Shown in pieces: positions 1 through 5,331 of a stretch of 5,453 nucleotides of DNA. The translations under genes were made by a program, and so were the position numbers. This DNA comes from Nocardioidaceae bacterium (lineage in GTDB: Bacteria; Actinomycetota; Actinomycetes; Propionibacteriales; Nocardioidaceae): positions 1-5,453 of the forward strand of contig JACCZI010000090.1 of NCBI GenBank assembly GCA_013696015.1, in the 5' to 3' direction. Below the pieces are notes generated by a model, which was not told where the DNA came from, did not search any database, and was given only the letters and a program-made list of their open reading frames with translations. The stretch's first letter is position 1; every line of letters begins with the position of its first letter.

Positions 1-448
1 GCACGAGGGCGGCCGTGGTGCCGGGGTCGGGCCGGGCGGCGGCACGGTCGGGGGCGAGCGCCGTGGTCCGACGGACCGCCTCTGCCTGGGCGGCCACCGG
101 TTCCGGTAGAGCCCGCACGATCTTGCCAAGCGCGCGGCCGACCGGGTCGGTGGGATCGCCGGCGTCGTGGTGTCCGTCGAGCACGGCCATGACCAGGCCG
201 AGGGCCTCGGTGGCGCTGAACATCAGGGGCGGAAGTCGCAGGCCGCGGCCGACGCGGTAGCCGCCGTAGGGACCACGGACGGACTCGATCGGGATGCCGG
301 CCTCGCGGAGGATGGCGACGTACCGTCGGGCGGCCCGCTCCGAGACGCTGAGCTTGTCGGCGATCCGGTCCGCGGTGATGCCCGGGCTGCCCTGGACCAG
401 TTCGAGGGCCAGCAGCGCCCGTGCCGTGGGGCTCACGTCAAGCTTCAC
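1..448 (-). CDS. HTH/WYL-type (YafY-like) transcriptional regulator, N-terminal part
   Basis: This reading frame enters from the left edge, so the C-terminus is missing; about 149 residues are visible. It starts at a GTG (446-448) with a GGTGGGGA ribosome-binding site 5 bases upstream, and no in-frame ATG precedes it. The translation begins KLDVSPTARALLALELVQ. A winged helix-turn-helix follows (about residues 5-60), containing ITADRIADKLSVSERAARRY and then LREAGIPIESVRGPYGGYRV, the recognition helix and wing typical of the HTH_11/DeoR-like domain of WYL regulators. The segment LPPLMFSATEALGLVMAVLDG is the usual linker toward the WYL ligand-sensing domain, which would lie outside the window. 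Proteins of this family are cytoplasmic DNA-binding regulators and often control a divergent neighbour; here that neighbour is the decayed DinB-like gene at 504. The family call is firm; the ligand and target are unknown. Confidence 0.9.
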   Translation of the reverse strand, partial: MKLDVSPTARALLALELVQGSPGITADRIADKLSVSERAARRYVAILREAGIPIESVRGPYGGYRVGRGLRLPPLMFSATEALGLVMAVLDGHHDAGDPTDPVGRALGKIVRALPEPVAAQAEAVRRTTALAPDRAAARPDPGTTAALV

Positions 449-487
449 AGCATCCCCACCAATACGGAAGCAGAACGTCCGGAATCG

Positions 488-497
488 AGACTAGCGT
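488..497. promoter_or_regulatory. Candidate overlapping divergent -10 elements
   Basis: In the 55 bp between the regulator start (448) and the DinB-like start (504), TAGCGT at 492-497 lies exactly 6 bases before the ATG at 504. That is the spacing of an actinobacterial leaderless promoter, and it agrees with the lack of a ribosome-binding site there. On the opposite strand TAGTCT (493-488) overlaps it and would start transcription about 30-35 bases upstream of the regulator GTG. No good -35 hexamer was seen for either. This is inferred from position and consensus only. Confidence 0.3.
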
Positions 498-503
498 CGC
501 CTC

Positions 504-584
504 ATGACCGAGGACACCGGCCTGGACACCACGATTGACGAACCATCGATGACGGGCAGCGAGGTCGACATGCTGCTCTTCGCA
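504..584 (+). pseudogene. DinB/DUF664-type protein, N-terminal 27-codon remnant
   Basis: From ATG 504 the frame reads MTEDTGLDTTIDEPSMTG and then SEVDMLLFA. This is the characteristic N-terminus of actinobacterial DinB/DUF664 proteins (mycothiol-dependent-transferase-like four-helix bundle), where ...EP.MTG.E...LLF.L is followed by a helix of about 20 residues. Homology stops after LLFA at base 584. The rest of the family, usually some 140-150 further residues, is absent, and the frame goes on into arginine- and serine-rich out-of-frame sequence up to a stop at 851. The next recognisable sequence belongs to a GNAT protein in another frame, so a deletion most likely joined two genes. The remnant is divergent from the WYL regulator, a usual arrangement for this family. 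The recognition rests on a short segment seen by eye. Confidence 0.6.
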
Positions 585-586
585 GC

Positions 587-717
587 AAGGAGATCACCTG
601 GGGCGAAGCGCACGTGGGTGCCCGGCAGGTCTTCGCGGACGCCGGTTTCCAGGAGGTCAGCCACCCCGCACCGTCCGGCGAGTGGTCATGCGGATCGACT
701 TCGGACCGTGGCGGTAG
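587..717 (+). pseudogene. GNAT N-acetyltransferase, C-terminal remnant with frameshift
   Basis: From base 587 the frame reads KEITWGEAHVGARQVFADAG and then FQEVSHP, matching the last strands of a group of actinobacterial GNAT acetyltransferases (acetyl-CoA-dependent N-acylation). After the CAC-CCC codons at 662-667 this frame loses similarity. From 670 the neighbouring frame reads TVRRVVMRIDFGPWR and ends at TAG 715-717, the expected GNAT C-terminus. The coding sequence is therefore broken within 665-669 (net -1 or +2 bases). The N-terminal acetyl-CoA-binding part is missing because the fragment is fused directly to the DinB-like remnant. The stop codon lies inside the left arm of the hairpin at 713-761. 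A single-base sequencing error could explain the frameshift but not the missing N-terminal region. Not expected to be functional. Confidence 0.6.
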
Positions 718-761
718 GCAGATGGCGGCAACACGCCCTGCGTGTCTGCCATCTGCCTACC
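713..761. terminator. Long imperfect hairpin, candidate bidirectional terminator
   Basis: The arms GGTAGGCAGATGGC (713-726) and GCCATCTGCCTACC (748-761) are perfect 14-bp complements. Inside them ACACGC (731-736) pairs with GCGTGT (740-745) around a 3-base loop (CCT). A small internal loop (GGCA opposite CT) separates the two stems. The structure includes the GNAT stop codon (TAG 715-717) and lies between plus-strand GNAT remnant transcription and the minus-strand kinase gene ending at 912, so it could terminate both. No T-run follows, which is common for GC-rich actinobacterial terminators. It could instead be a small mobile or REP-like palindrome; copies elsewhere in the genome would decide. 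Confidence 0.5.
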
Positions 762-911
762 CCCAACGTGCGGTGGCGCAGTTCCACGACGCCGTGTCGA
801 TCGGGCTGTTCGACCGACCGACCAGCCCGCGGGAGGGGTATCAAGGCATGAGCGCTCATCGGCATCCGGTGGGCTGAACCGACATGTCAGCGGACCTTTG
901 CACCGATCAGT
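762..911 (+). other. Gene-poor stretch with an unrecognised open reading fragment
   Basis: Between the hairpin and the kinase stop there is no complete gene. One frame stays open up to TGA 875-877 and reads VAQFHDAVSIGLFDRPTSPR followed by EGYQGMSAHRHPVG. It has plausible amino-acid composition and G/C-rich third positions, but no convincing start or ribosome-binding site of its own. It continues the frame of the first part of the GNAT fragment by chance or as a relic. It may be the tail of another decayed gene; I do not recognise a family. The last 34 bases (878-911) show no structure beyond a GACATGTC palindrome at 881-888. Confidence 0.25.
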
Positions 912-1880
912 TCATGTCTCCCGTGGCTGGCTTGGCATGGCGGCTCCGGACACCGCCTGCAACAGGGCGTCGAGCAGATCGCGGGTGTGTGGTTCGTCGA
1001 AGACTTCGCCGATCCAGGCGGCGGAGTCGGCACGGTCCGGCGAGCGAGGGTTCGGCTTCAGCCAGTCGGTGGCGGCGATCTCGGTGATGTGCCCGAGTTG
1101 CGCGATGAGCATCGAGAAGTGTCCGCGCTGATTCACGGTCGCCGGCCCACCAGCCTCCCGGTAGGCGTCGGTGAGCGCGCGGGCCCTGCCCACGTCAGTG
1201 CGGGCGAACTCGAAGAGCACGCACCCGAGCTCCTGGCTCGGATCGGCCGGCCCGCTGGCCTCCCAGTCGATGACGCACACTCCGCCGTCCGCGGTCGCCA
1301 GAACGTTGTCAGCCCACAGGTCGCGGTGGCAGGTCCGCAGATTCTGGGGCGGCTCGATCCAGGACTCCAGCGCGACCAGCTCATCACGCAGGTCGGCCAA
1401 CCGGCCGGCGAAAGGCGCCCCCGCGTCCAGGAGCTGCTCGACCAGCTGGTCCCAGCGATCGGCACCGACTGCTTCGTGATTCCACGGGTCCAACGGGCCG
1501 AGGTCCGTGCCCGATAGTTGGTGAATGGCGGCCACGACGGAGCCCACTCGTACCGGGTCGAGACAGGGGTCGGGCGCTCGCAGATCAACCCATTCGTACA
1601 CTCTGACCTGCCTGCTTTCCATGCTGGCGAACACAGATCCCTCCGTAGTTCGCCGCACCTGCGGCGTCGGTACACCGGCGGTGTAGGCCGCCTCCTGGAA
1701 CACGGTCGCCAAATGCACCTCGTCCTCACCGGACTGGCGGAACGGCACCTTCACCGCCCAGCTGCCGTCCGACGTCTCCAGCCGCCACACCACGCCCTGC
1801 CTGCCCCGCGCGACCGGCCCGTCCGACAGTCTCGCGGCACCGCCAAGAGCAAAGCGTCGGGCGAGGTCCACGGCATCCAC
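912..1880 (-). CDS. Aminoglycoside phosphotransferase (APH)-family kinase
   Basis: A 322-residue protein with the APH/choline-kinase fold, a cytoplasmic enzyme class that transfers the ATP gamma-phosphate to a hydroxyl on a small molecule. In order, residues from the GTG start are: a nucleotide-binding loop region GPVARGRQGVVWRLE (about 21-35); the lysine strand WAVKV with K44; the hinge RVYEWVDL (about 93-100); the catalytic loop TCHRDLWADNVL with H185, D187 and N192 (Brenner motif HxDxxxxN); and the metal-binding motif VIDWEASG with D205. All key residues are present and the length is normal, so the enzyme looks intact. The start chosen is GTG 1878-1880, which has GGAG 7 bases upstream. An upstream in-frame ATG at 1985 would add 35 Arg/Trp-rich residues unlike the family. 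The true substrate (antibiotic or metabolite) cannot be read from the sequence, and no resistance phenotype should be assumed. Divergent from the DHFR-like gene at 2013. Confidence 0.9.
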   Translation of the reverse strand: MDAVDLARRFALGGAARLSDGPVARGRQGVVWRLETSDGSWAVKVPFRQSGEDEVHLATVFQEAAYTAGVPTPQVRRTTEGSVFASMESRQVRVYEWVDLRAPDPCLDPVRVGSVVAAIHQLSGTDLGPLDPWNHEAVGADRWDQLVEQLLDAGAPFAGRLADLRDELVALESWIEPPQNLRTCHRDLWADNVLATADGGVCVIDWEASGPADPSQELGCVLFEFARTDVGRARALTDAYREAGGPATVNQRGHFSMLIAQLGHITEIAATDWLKPNPRSPDRADSAAWIGEVFDEPHTRDLLDALLQAVSGAAMPSQPRET

Positions 1881-1970
1881 CAGGCCACTCCAGCACACCC
1901 GTACGCCGGCGGACCAGGAGTACGACCTGCGTCGGTGGCCGCGCCATACGCCAGCATCAGCATCCGTGAC

Positions 1971-1997
1971 TTGAGCGACGCACACTCAACTCGTGTG
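1971..1997. promoter_or_regulatory. Overlapping inverted repeats in the divergent intergenic region
   Basis: In the 132 bp between the kinase start (1880) and the DHFR-like start (2013), two short inverted repeats interlock. TTGAG (1971-1975) pairs with CTCAA (1985-1989) across 9 bases, and CACAC (1981-1985) pairs with GTGTG (1993-1997) across 7 bases. They end just before the AAGGGTGG ribosome-binding site (1999-2006) of the plus-strand gene. The position suits an operator that would affect one or both genes, but 5-bp arms are short enough to be chance. I see no strong sigma70 hexamer pair for either direction here. Confidence 0.25.
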
Positions 1998-2012
1998 TAA
2001 GGGTGGCTCTCC

Positions 2013-2573
2013 ATGGCGAAGCTGACCTACTCGGCAATCGCGTCGGTCGACGGTTACGTAGCAGACGAGGACGGCAGCTTCGACTGGGCGGCGCCGGACG
2101 AGGAAGTGCACATCTTCGTCAACGACCTCGAGCGGCCGGTCGGTACCTACCTGTATGGGCGCCGGATGTACGAAGTGATGGCCTACTGGGAGACCGCGCA
2201 CACCCTCGCCGACCAGCCGCCGTTCATGCACGATTTCGCACAGATATGGCAAGCGGCCAACAAGATCGTGTACTCCAAGAGGTTGAGGACAGTGACCTGC
2301 GCCAGGACACGGATCGAGCGGGACTTCGACGCCGAAGCGGTCCTGCAGATGAAAGGCTCACGAGGGCGTGACATCAGCGTGGGCGGCCCCGACCTTGCCG
2401 CCCAGGCGTTCCAGGCCGGGTTGGTCGACGAGTGCCACCTGTTCGTTGCGCCTATCGTTGTGGGAGGCGGCAAAGAGTTCCTCCCCGACACCCTCCGCCT
2501 GCAGCTCGAGCTGCTGGACGAACGCCGTTTCGGCAACGGTTTTGTGTTCCTTCGATACCGCACCAGGACGTAA
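2013..2573 (+). CDS. Dihydrofolate reductase-family protein (RibD C-terminal domain)
   Basis: A complete 186-residue protein of the DHFR-like/RibD C-terminal fold, a normal length for stand-alone actinobacterial members. Visible hallmarks are: the first strand TYSAIASVDGYVAD (5-18); GTYLYGRRMYEVM (44-56), the usual Y.GR.tYe motif; a strand near KIVYSKRL (84-91); the nucleotide-binding glycine turn ISVGGPDLAAQAF (121-133); and GLVDECHLFVAPIVVGGGKE (136-155), with its conserved DE and GGG. These proteins are predicted cytoplasmic NAD(P)H-dependent reductases, but most are not true folate reductases and the substrate is unknown. The ATG is preceded by AAGGGTGG with 6-base spacing, a good start. 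A few rare codons (ATA, AGG, TTG around residues 78-93) make it slightly less G/C-biased than its neighbours, weakly suggesting later acquisition. Divergent from the APH-like kinase; a shared function is only a possibility. Confidence 0.92.
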   Translation: MAKLTYSAIASVDGYVADEDGSFDWAAPDEEVHIFVNDLERPVGTYLYGRRMYEVMAYWETAHTLADQPPFMHDFAQIWQAANKIVYSKRLRTVTCARTRIERDFDAEAVLQMKGSRGRDISVGGPDLAAQAFQAGLVDECHLFVAPIVVGGGKEFLPDTLRLQLELLDERRFGNGFVFLRYRTRT

Positions 2574-2584
2574 GGAGACGGCGA

Positions 2585-2598
2585 CGCTGCCCGCAGCG
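2585..2598 (+). terminator. Short GC hairpin after the DHFR-like gene, weak terminator candidate
   Basis: CGCTG and CAGCG form a perfect 5-bp stem around CCCG, starting 12 bases after the stop codon at 2571-2573. There is no T-run, and such short GC stems are common by chance in this composition. The position directly after a gene is the only supporting argument. Confidence 0.25.
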
Positions 2599-2667
2599 CT
2601 GAGTCCACGAGGCGATGCGGCCAGTTCCTGCCGTCGGATTCGACGGTCGCGCCGCCCAGGCTGGTCC

Positions 2668-2700
2668 ACCGTTCGGGTCGTGGCGGATAGACCGTTCGGG
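2668..2700. repeat. Short direct repeat ACCGTTCGGG in the intergenic gap
   Basis: ACCGTTCGGG occurs at 2668-2677 and again at 2691-2700, a 23-bp period. It lies within the 211-bp non-coding gap between the DHFR-like gene and the Tat-exported protein. Nearby, TAGACT (2720-2725) could be a -10 element for the gene at 2785, but its -35 partner would be poor. The rest of the gap shows no gene or RNA that I can support. Confidence 0.2.
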
Positions 2701-2784
2701 CAATCACTGAGTGCGACTCTAGACTCACACGGAGTGGCGTGCCAATACTGAATGTTACCGTCCGTCTACGGAAAGTAGCAATTC

Positions 2785-4113
2785 ATGTACGAGCCGTCGC
2801 ACCGCGTTCTTCCGGTCGATCAGGGCACCGACGCCAGCCGCCGCAACTTCCTCAGGTCGGGACTAGCCGTTGCCTCCCTGGGGACCGCAGCCCTCTGGCT
2901 GCCCGGCGCCTCGGTGGCCGTGGCGGACGCCGCGTTCGATCTGCATCTGGACCGGTCCAGCTACAGGCGGGGTGACCTGGCCCGGTTGACCATCCGCGAG
3001 AACGTCGACTTCAAGCGCCGCATGGTGGTGTCCGGCCCGGGAGACACGCGCTGGCACAAAATCGCCGGTGACAAGTCGCACTCGGTCTTCGTGGCAAAGG
3101 TCCAGGACGCCGGCCGGGTGACGGTACGCCTGCAGAATCGGATCACCGAGACGTTTCACGGAAGCAAGAGCCTGGACCTCGACGTCAAGACTGGGTACCC
3201 CCACCCGGACGAGCCGTTCCTCGCCTACAGCGCCGGTTCGTTCTTCCGCTCGCGCGTCGACGGTGCACCCGTACACCACACGGCGACACGTAGGTTCCAG
3301 CGGTTCATGCGGCGGCATCGCGACCAGCGCCAGTACGCGTACCCGTTGATCCGAGGAACCCAGGGCAACGACTGGGGCATGCCGTACGCGCTCGGCCATC
3401 GTGGTGACCCGGTGTGGACGCTCACCGGGGTCGTACCCTCGCCGGTGTCGCGGCTGCGGACCGTCGGCTTCCACGCCCCCCACTGGTTCGGCGACACGCT
3501 GACCGGGACCTCGGACTCGCCGTTCGTGGTGATCGACCGCGCCTCCGGCCGCAGCATCTGGGCGGCCAACGCCCACGTCGTCGGCCGGCGACAGATCCGG
3601 GTCAGTGCCGCCGGCTTCTACGACCACAGGTCGAACGGGCTCGACACCCGCAACCCCCGCTCGAACGCCCGGGTCAACTACCGTTCCCGCGGGGCGATTC
3701 CTGACGCGATGGTGATCCGCCGCGACCTGGTCGACCACGCGATTCGCACCGGAGGTGACCTGGGGCACGTCCTTCACATGTTCATGGTCGAGACCTCCAG
3801 CGCCGCCGGCTCCTGCCACCCGATGGTCGGCTACGAGTCCGGAAAGCAGGGCTTCGGTGCTGAAGGGCAGCGCATCGCCATTGCACCCCACGTCAACATC
3901 GACGCCCGGGGACTCTCGCCGGAGGGCGAGGTGATCGCGCGTACGTTGCAGAACTACGGCTGCTACCTGGGCGACAACTCGGGATCCAGCTCGGGGCTGA
4001 AGGCGGAGCAGGAGAGCCGCGGACACAAGGTCTGGAAGGGCCGGCTCCCGGTGGACACGCTGCGTGGCATCACCTGGGACGACTTCGTCGTGCTCCCCAA
4101 GGGCTGGCAGTAA
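2785..4113 (+). CDS. Tat-exported secreted protein of uncharacterised family
   Basis: A 442-residue protein with a twin-arginine signal: SRRNFLRSG (18-26), then a hydrophobic stretch LAVASLGTAALWLPGASVAV and a likely cleavage after AVADA (residue 49). It should therefore be folded in the cytoplasm and exported. Residues 50-135 look like a beta-sandwich domain (FDLHLDRSSYRRGDLARLTI, later a strand-rich segment ending LDLDVKTG). Residues 140-442 form a larger domain rich in Trp, Tyr, His and Gly, with VVIDRASGRSIWAANAHVV (248-266), DLVDHAIRTGGDLGHVLHMF (314-333) and RTLQNYGCYLGDNSGSSSG (386-404), ending in a Trp-rich tail. The pattern of a 'DHAi' segment followed by 'TLQ.YG.y.gDnsG' recalls secreted actinobacterial proteins of unassigned function, often near carbohydrate-active genes; that link is from memory and tentative. 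Only two mature cysteines (C344, C393) are present, possibly a disulfide. The ATG has GGAAAG 9 bases upstream. No catalytic motif is recognised. Confidence 0.85.
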   Translation: MYEPSHRVLPVDQGTDASRRNFLRSGLAVASLGTAALWLPGASVAVADAAFDLHLDRSSYRRGDLARLTIRENVDFKRRMVVSGPGDTRWHKIAGDKSHSVFVAKVQDAGRVTVRLQNRITETFHGSKSLDLDVKTGYPHPDEPFLAYSAGSFFRSRVDGAPVHHTATRRFQRFMRRHRDQRQYAYPLIRGTQGNDWGMPYALGHRGDPVWTLTGVVPSPVSRLRTVGFHAPHWFGDTLTGTSDSPFVVIDRASGRSIWAANAHVVGRRQIRVSAAGFYDHRSNGLDTRNPRSNARVNYRSRGAIPDAMVIRRDLVDHAIRTGGDLGHVLHMFMVETSSAAGSCHPMVGYESGKQGFGAEGQRIAIAPHVNIDARGLSPEGEVIARTLQNYGCYLGDNSGSSSGLKAEQESRGHKVWKGRLPVDTLRGITWDDFVVLPKGWQ

Positions 4114-4177
4114 CCTCCGCAGCGGCGCTCTACGCGTGGGTTCTCGACATGGGCACTGGGCGCGACGTGGACGGGGC

Positions 4178-4945
4178 TTACTCGCAGCTGCGCAAGGTGT
4201 CACCCACGTCGGCGGGGCAGGTGTCGTATCCGTCGTTGGCCGCCAGAACGTCACCCAGCGCGGCATCAATCCCGTTGAGCGAGTCGTTCCCCGGGCCACC
4301 GATCAGGTGGTCGCCACCGCTGCCACCGACGAGGCCGTCGTCGCCGTCGCTGCCGAAGACGAAGTCGTTGTCGGCGCCGCCGAAGAGGGTGTCTTGTCCG
4401 CGGCCGCCAGCCACCCTGTCGGGTCCTTGGCCACCTTTGACCGTGTCGTCGCCGACACCGCCCGAGGCGGCGTCGCGGTCCTTCCCACCCTTGACGTTGT
4501 CGGCACCACGTCCGCCGCGGAGGACGTCCACGTCGGGGCCGCCACGCAGCCTGTCGTTGTCCAGATCACCGTTGATCTTGTCGTTGCCCGCGCCACCCTG
4601 GATGGAGTCCTTGCCACCGCCACCGCACAGAAGGTCCCTGCGCCCCATGCCCTTGATGACGTCGTTGCCGTCCAGGCCAACGATCACGTCGACCTCGCCC
4701 GTGCCAGTAAGCCGGTCCGATTCGTTGGTGCCAACAATCGTCGCCTGGTGGCCCCGGCACCTGACATCGGCCACCACGACATCTGGCGGCTCGAGCTTCG
4801 TCAGCAGCTTTGCTTGCTCCCGAGAACCGAGCGGCACCAACGCGGCGTCGTCGGTTGTCGCACCGCCGAATCCGCATCCGGCTGCGACCAAGCTCAGCGC
4901 ACCGCAGGTCAGGGCGATCTTGCTGGTCCACACTGGCAACACCAT
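4178..4945 (-). CDS. RTX calcium-binding repeat lipoprotein
   Basis: A 255-residue protein. Its N-terminus has basic K9, the hydrophobic run IALTCGALSLVAAG, and C24 in an acceptable lipobox (VAAGC), so it is probably lipid-anchored on the outer face of the membrane. After a short linker and the segment VRCRGHQATIVGT, residues 72-224 are 17 uninterrupted nonapeptides of the GGxGxDxUx (hemolysin-type, RTX) kind, with aspartate at position 6 of every copy. Such repeats fold into a calcium-filled parallel beta-roll. The tail GYDTCPADVGDTLRSCE is typical of actinobacterial members. Four mature cysteines beyond the lipid Cys (C63, C107, C242, C254) may form disulfides capping the roll. No enzymatic domain is attached. 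The ATG at 4945 directly abuts AAGAGG, so initiation may really be at the TTG three codons-in (4939, 6-base spacing) or a nearby GTG; the signal peptide is preserved either way. The gene converges on the Tat protein gene, with a 64-bp gap lacking a clear terminator. Confidence 0.88.
   Translation of the reverse strand: MVLPVWTSKIALTCGALSLVAAGCGFGGATTDDAALVPLGSREQAKLLTKLEPPDVVVADVRCRGHQATIVGTNESDRLTGTGEVDVIVGLDGNDVIKGMGRRDLLCGGGGKDSIQGGAGNDKINGDLDNDRLRGGPDVDVLRGGRGADNVKGGKDRDAASGGVGDDTVKGGQGPDRVAGGRGQDTLFGGADNDFVFGSDGDDGLVGGSGGDHLIGGPGNDSLNGIDAALGDVLAANDGYDTCPADVGDTLRSCE
4274..4732 (-). repeat. 27-bp-period coding repeat (17 RTX nonapeptides)
   Basis: This is the DNA encoding the 17 nonapeptide repeats of the RTX lipoprotein. 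Period is exactly 27 bases with no insertions; individual copies have diverged at codon level, so this is an old protein repeat rather than a recent DNA expansion. Its regular composition also keeps antisense frames open, which explains the long spurious plus-strand frames over this region. Confidence 0.85.
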
Positions 4946-4992
4946 CCTCTTAGCTCACACAGGCCACACACCTTACTGCTGCCCCAGGGTGG

Positions 4993-5021
4993 TCGCTAGG
5001 CCGTCCGTTCGTCGGCGTCAA
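4993..5021 (-). promoter_or_regulatory. Candidate sigma70-like promoter for the RTX lipoprotein
   Basis: On the minus strand TTGACG (5021-5016) and TAGCGA (4998-4993) are separated by exactly 17 bases. The predicted start near 4986 would give a leader of about 40 bases before the ATG at 4945. The -35 is a very good match to TTGACN and the -10 a partial match to TANNNT. Inference from consensus and position only. Confidence 0.4.
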
Positions 5022-5108
5022 GGGTGGGCAAGCGCATGTCCCGGCTCATCCTGACAGTTGCGTTCATGCCAGGCGGGACTTTCCGAGAAGGCCCCCGTCC
5101 TGCACGAC

Positions 5109-5149
5109 CAACGTGGGTGAGATGGCGCAACCGTGGGTAAGACACAGAC
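5109..5149 (+). promoter_or_regulatory. Direct repeat GTGGGTRAGA and possible leaderless -10
   Basis: GTGGGTGAGA (5113-5122) and GTGGGTAAGA (5133-5142) repeat with a 20-bp spacing, about two helical turns, each preceded by CAAC or CAACC. TAAGAC (5138-5143), inside the second copy, lies 6 bases before ATG 5150, the leaderless-promoter spacing, and no good ribosome-binding site precedes that ATG. It may be a promoter with a regulator site or a chance repeat; the -10 lacks the usual final T. Confidence 0.3.
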
Positions 5150-5323
5150 ATGACTACCTCCCCCCAGGAGCCAGCCGGCCCCGACTCCGACCCTGACATC
5201 GATCCCAGCGGCCCTCCGCCGGTCACCGACCCCGACACCGTCCGACCAAACGTGCAGCCGTCCCCCGCCGGGGGCGACCCACTGACGGCCGACCCGGGTT
5301 CGCCGACCGCACCTCCGGCCTGA
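5150..5323 (+). CDS. Small proline- and acid-rich protein, hypothetical
   Basis: A 57-residue frame beginning MTTSPQEPAGPDSDPDIDP and ending PTAPPA. It is dominated by Pro, Asp, Gly, Ser and Thr, has no hydrophobic segment, signal peptide or cysteine, and should be intrinsically disordered and acidic. Third positions are strongly G/C, as in real genes here, and the frame ends 8 bases before the next start, suggesting a two-gene unit. Initiation may be leaderless (TAAGAC 6 bases before the ATG), since no clear ribosome-binding site is present. The function is unknown. The main doubt is that low-complexity Pro/Asp frames arise easily in GC-rich DNA. Confidence 0.5.
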   Translation: MTTSPQEPAGPDSDPDIDPSGPPPVTDPDTVRPNVQPSPAGGDPLTADPGSPTAPPA

Positions 5324-5331
5324 GCCGCACG

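Noticed and set aside
987..1517. 176-residue plus-strand frame inside the kinase gene
   Set aside because: Antisense to an APH-family kinase with all catalytic motifs intact; no domain or ribosome-binding site.
1881..1985. N-terminal extension of the kinase to ATG 1985
   Set aside because: The extra 35 residues are Arg/Trp-rich and unlike the family; the GTG at 1880 has a well-placed GGAG.
1971..1999. TTGAGC with 17-base spacing to TGTGTA as a promoter of the DHFR-like gene
   Set aside because: The start site would fall on the ribosome-binding site, leaving a leader too short to use it; the -10 is also poor.
2183..2728. 181-residue minus-strand frame over the DHFR-like gene
   Set aside because: Serine- and arginine-rich shadow frame opposite a well-supported gene.
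2863..4299. 478-residue minus-strand open frame opposite the Tat-exported protein
   Set aside because: It is antisense to a gene with a clear Tat signal and ribosome-binding site, has no recognisable domains, and long antisense frames are expected in GC-rich coding DNA.
4064..5054. Plus-strand frames of 311 and 301 residues over the RTX gene
   Set aside because: They are mirror frames of the 27-bp repeats (Val/Ala-rich and Pro/Ser-rich low complexity) and cross the RTX promoter region; the minus strand gives a coherent RTX protein.
5075..5084. GGGACTTTCC, identical to a eukaryotic kappaB site
   Set aside because: Meaningless in a bacterial genome; chance match.
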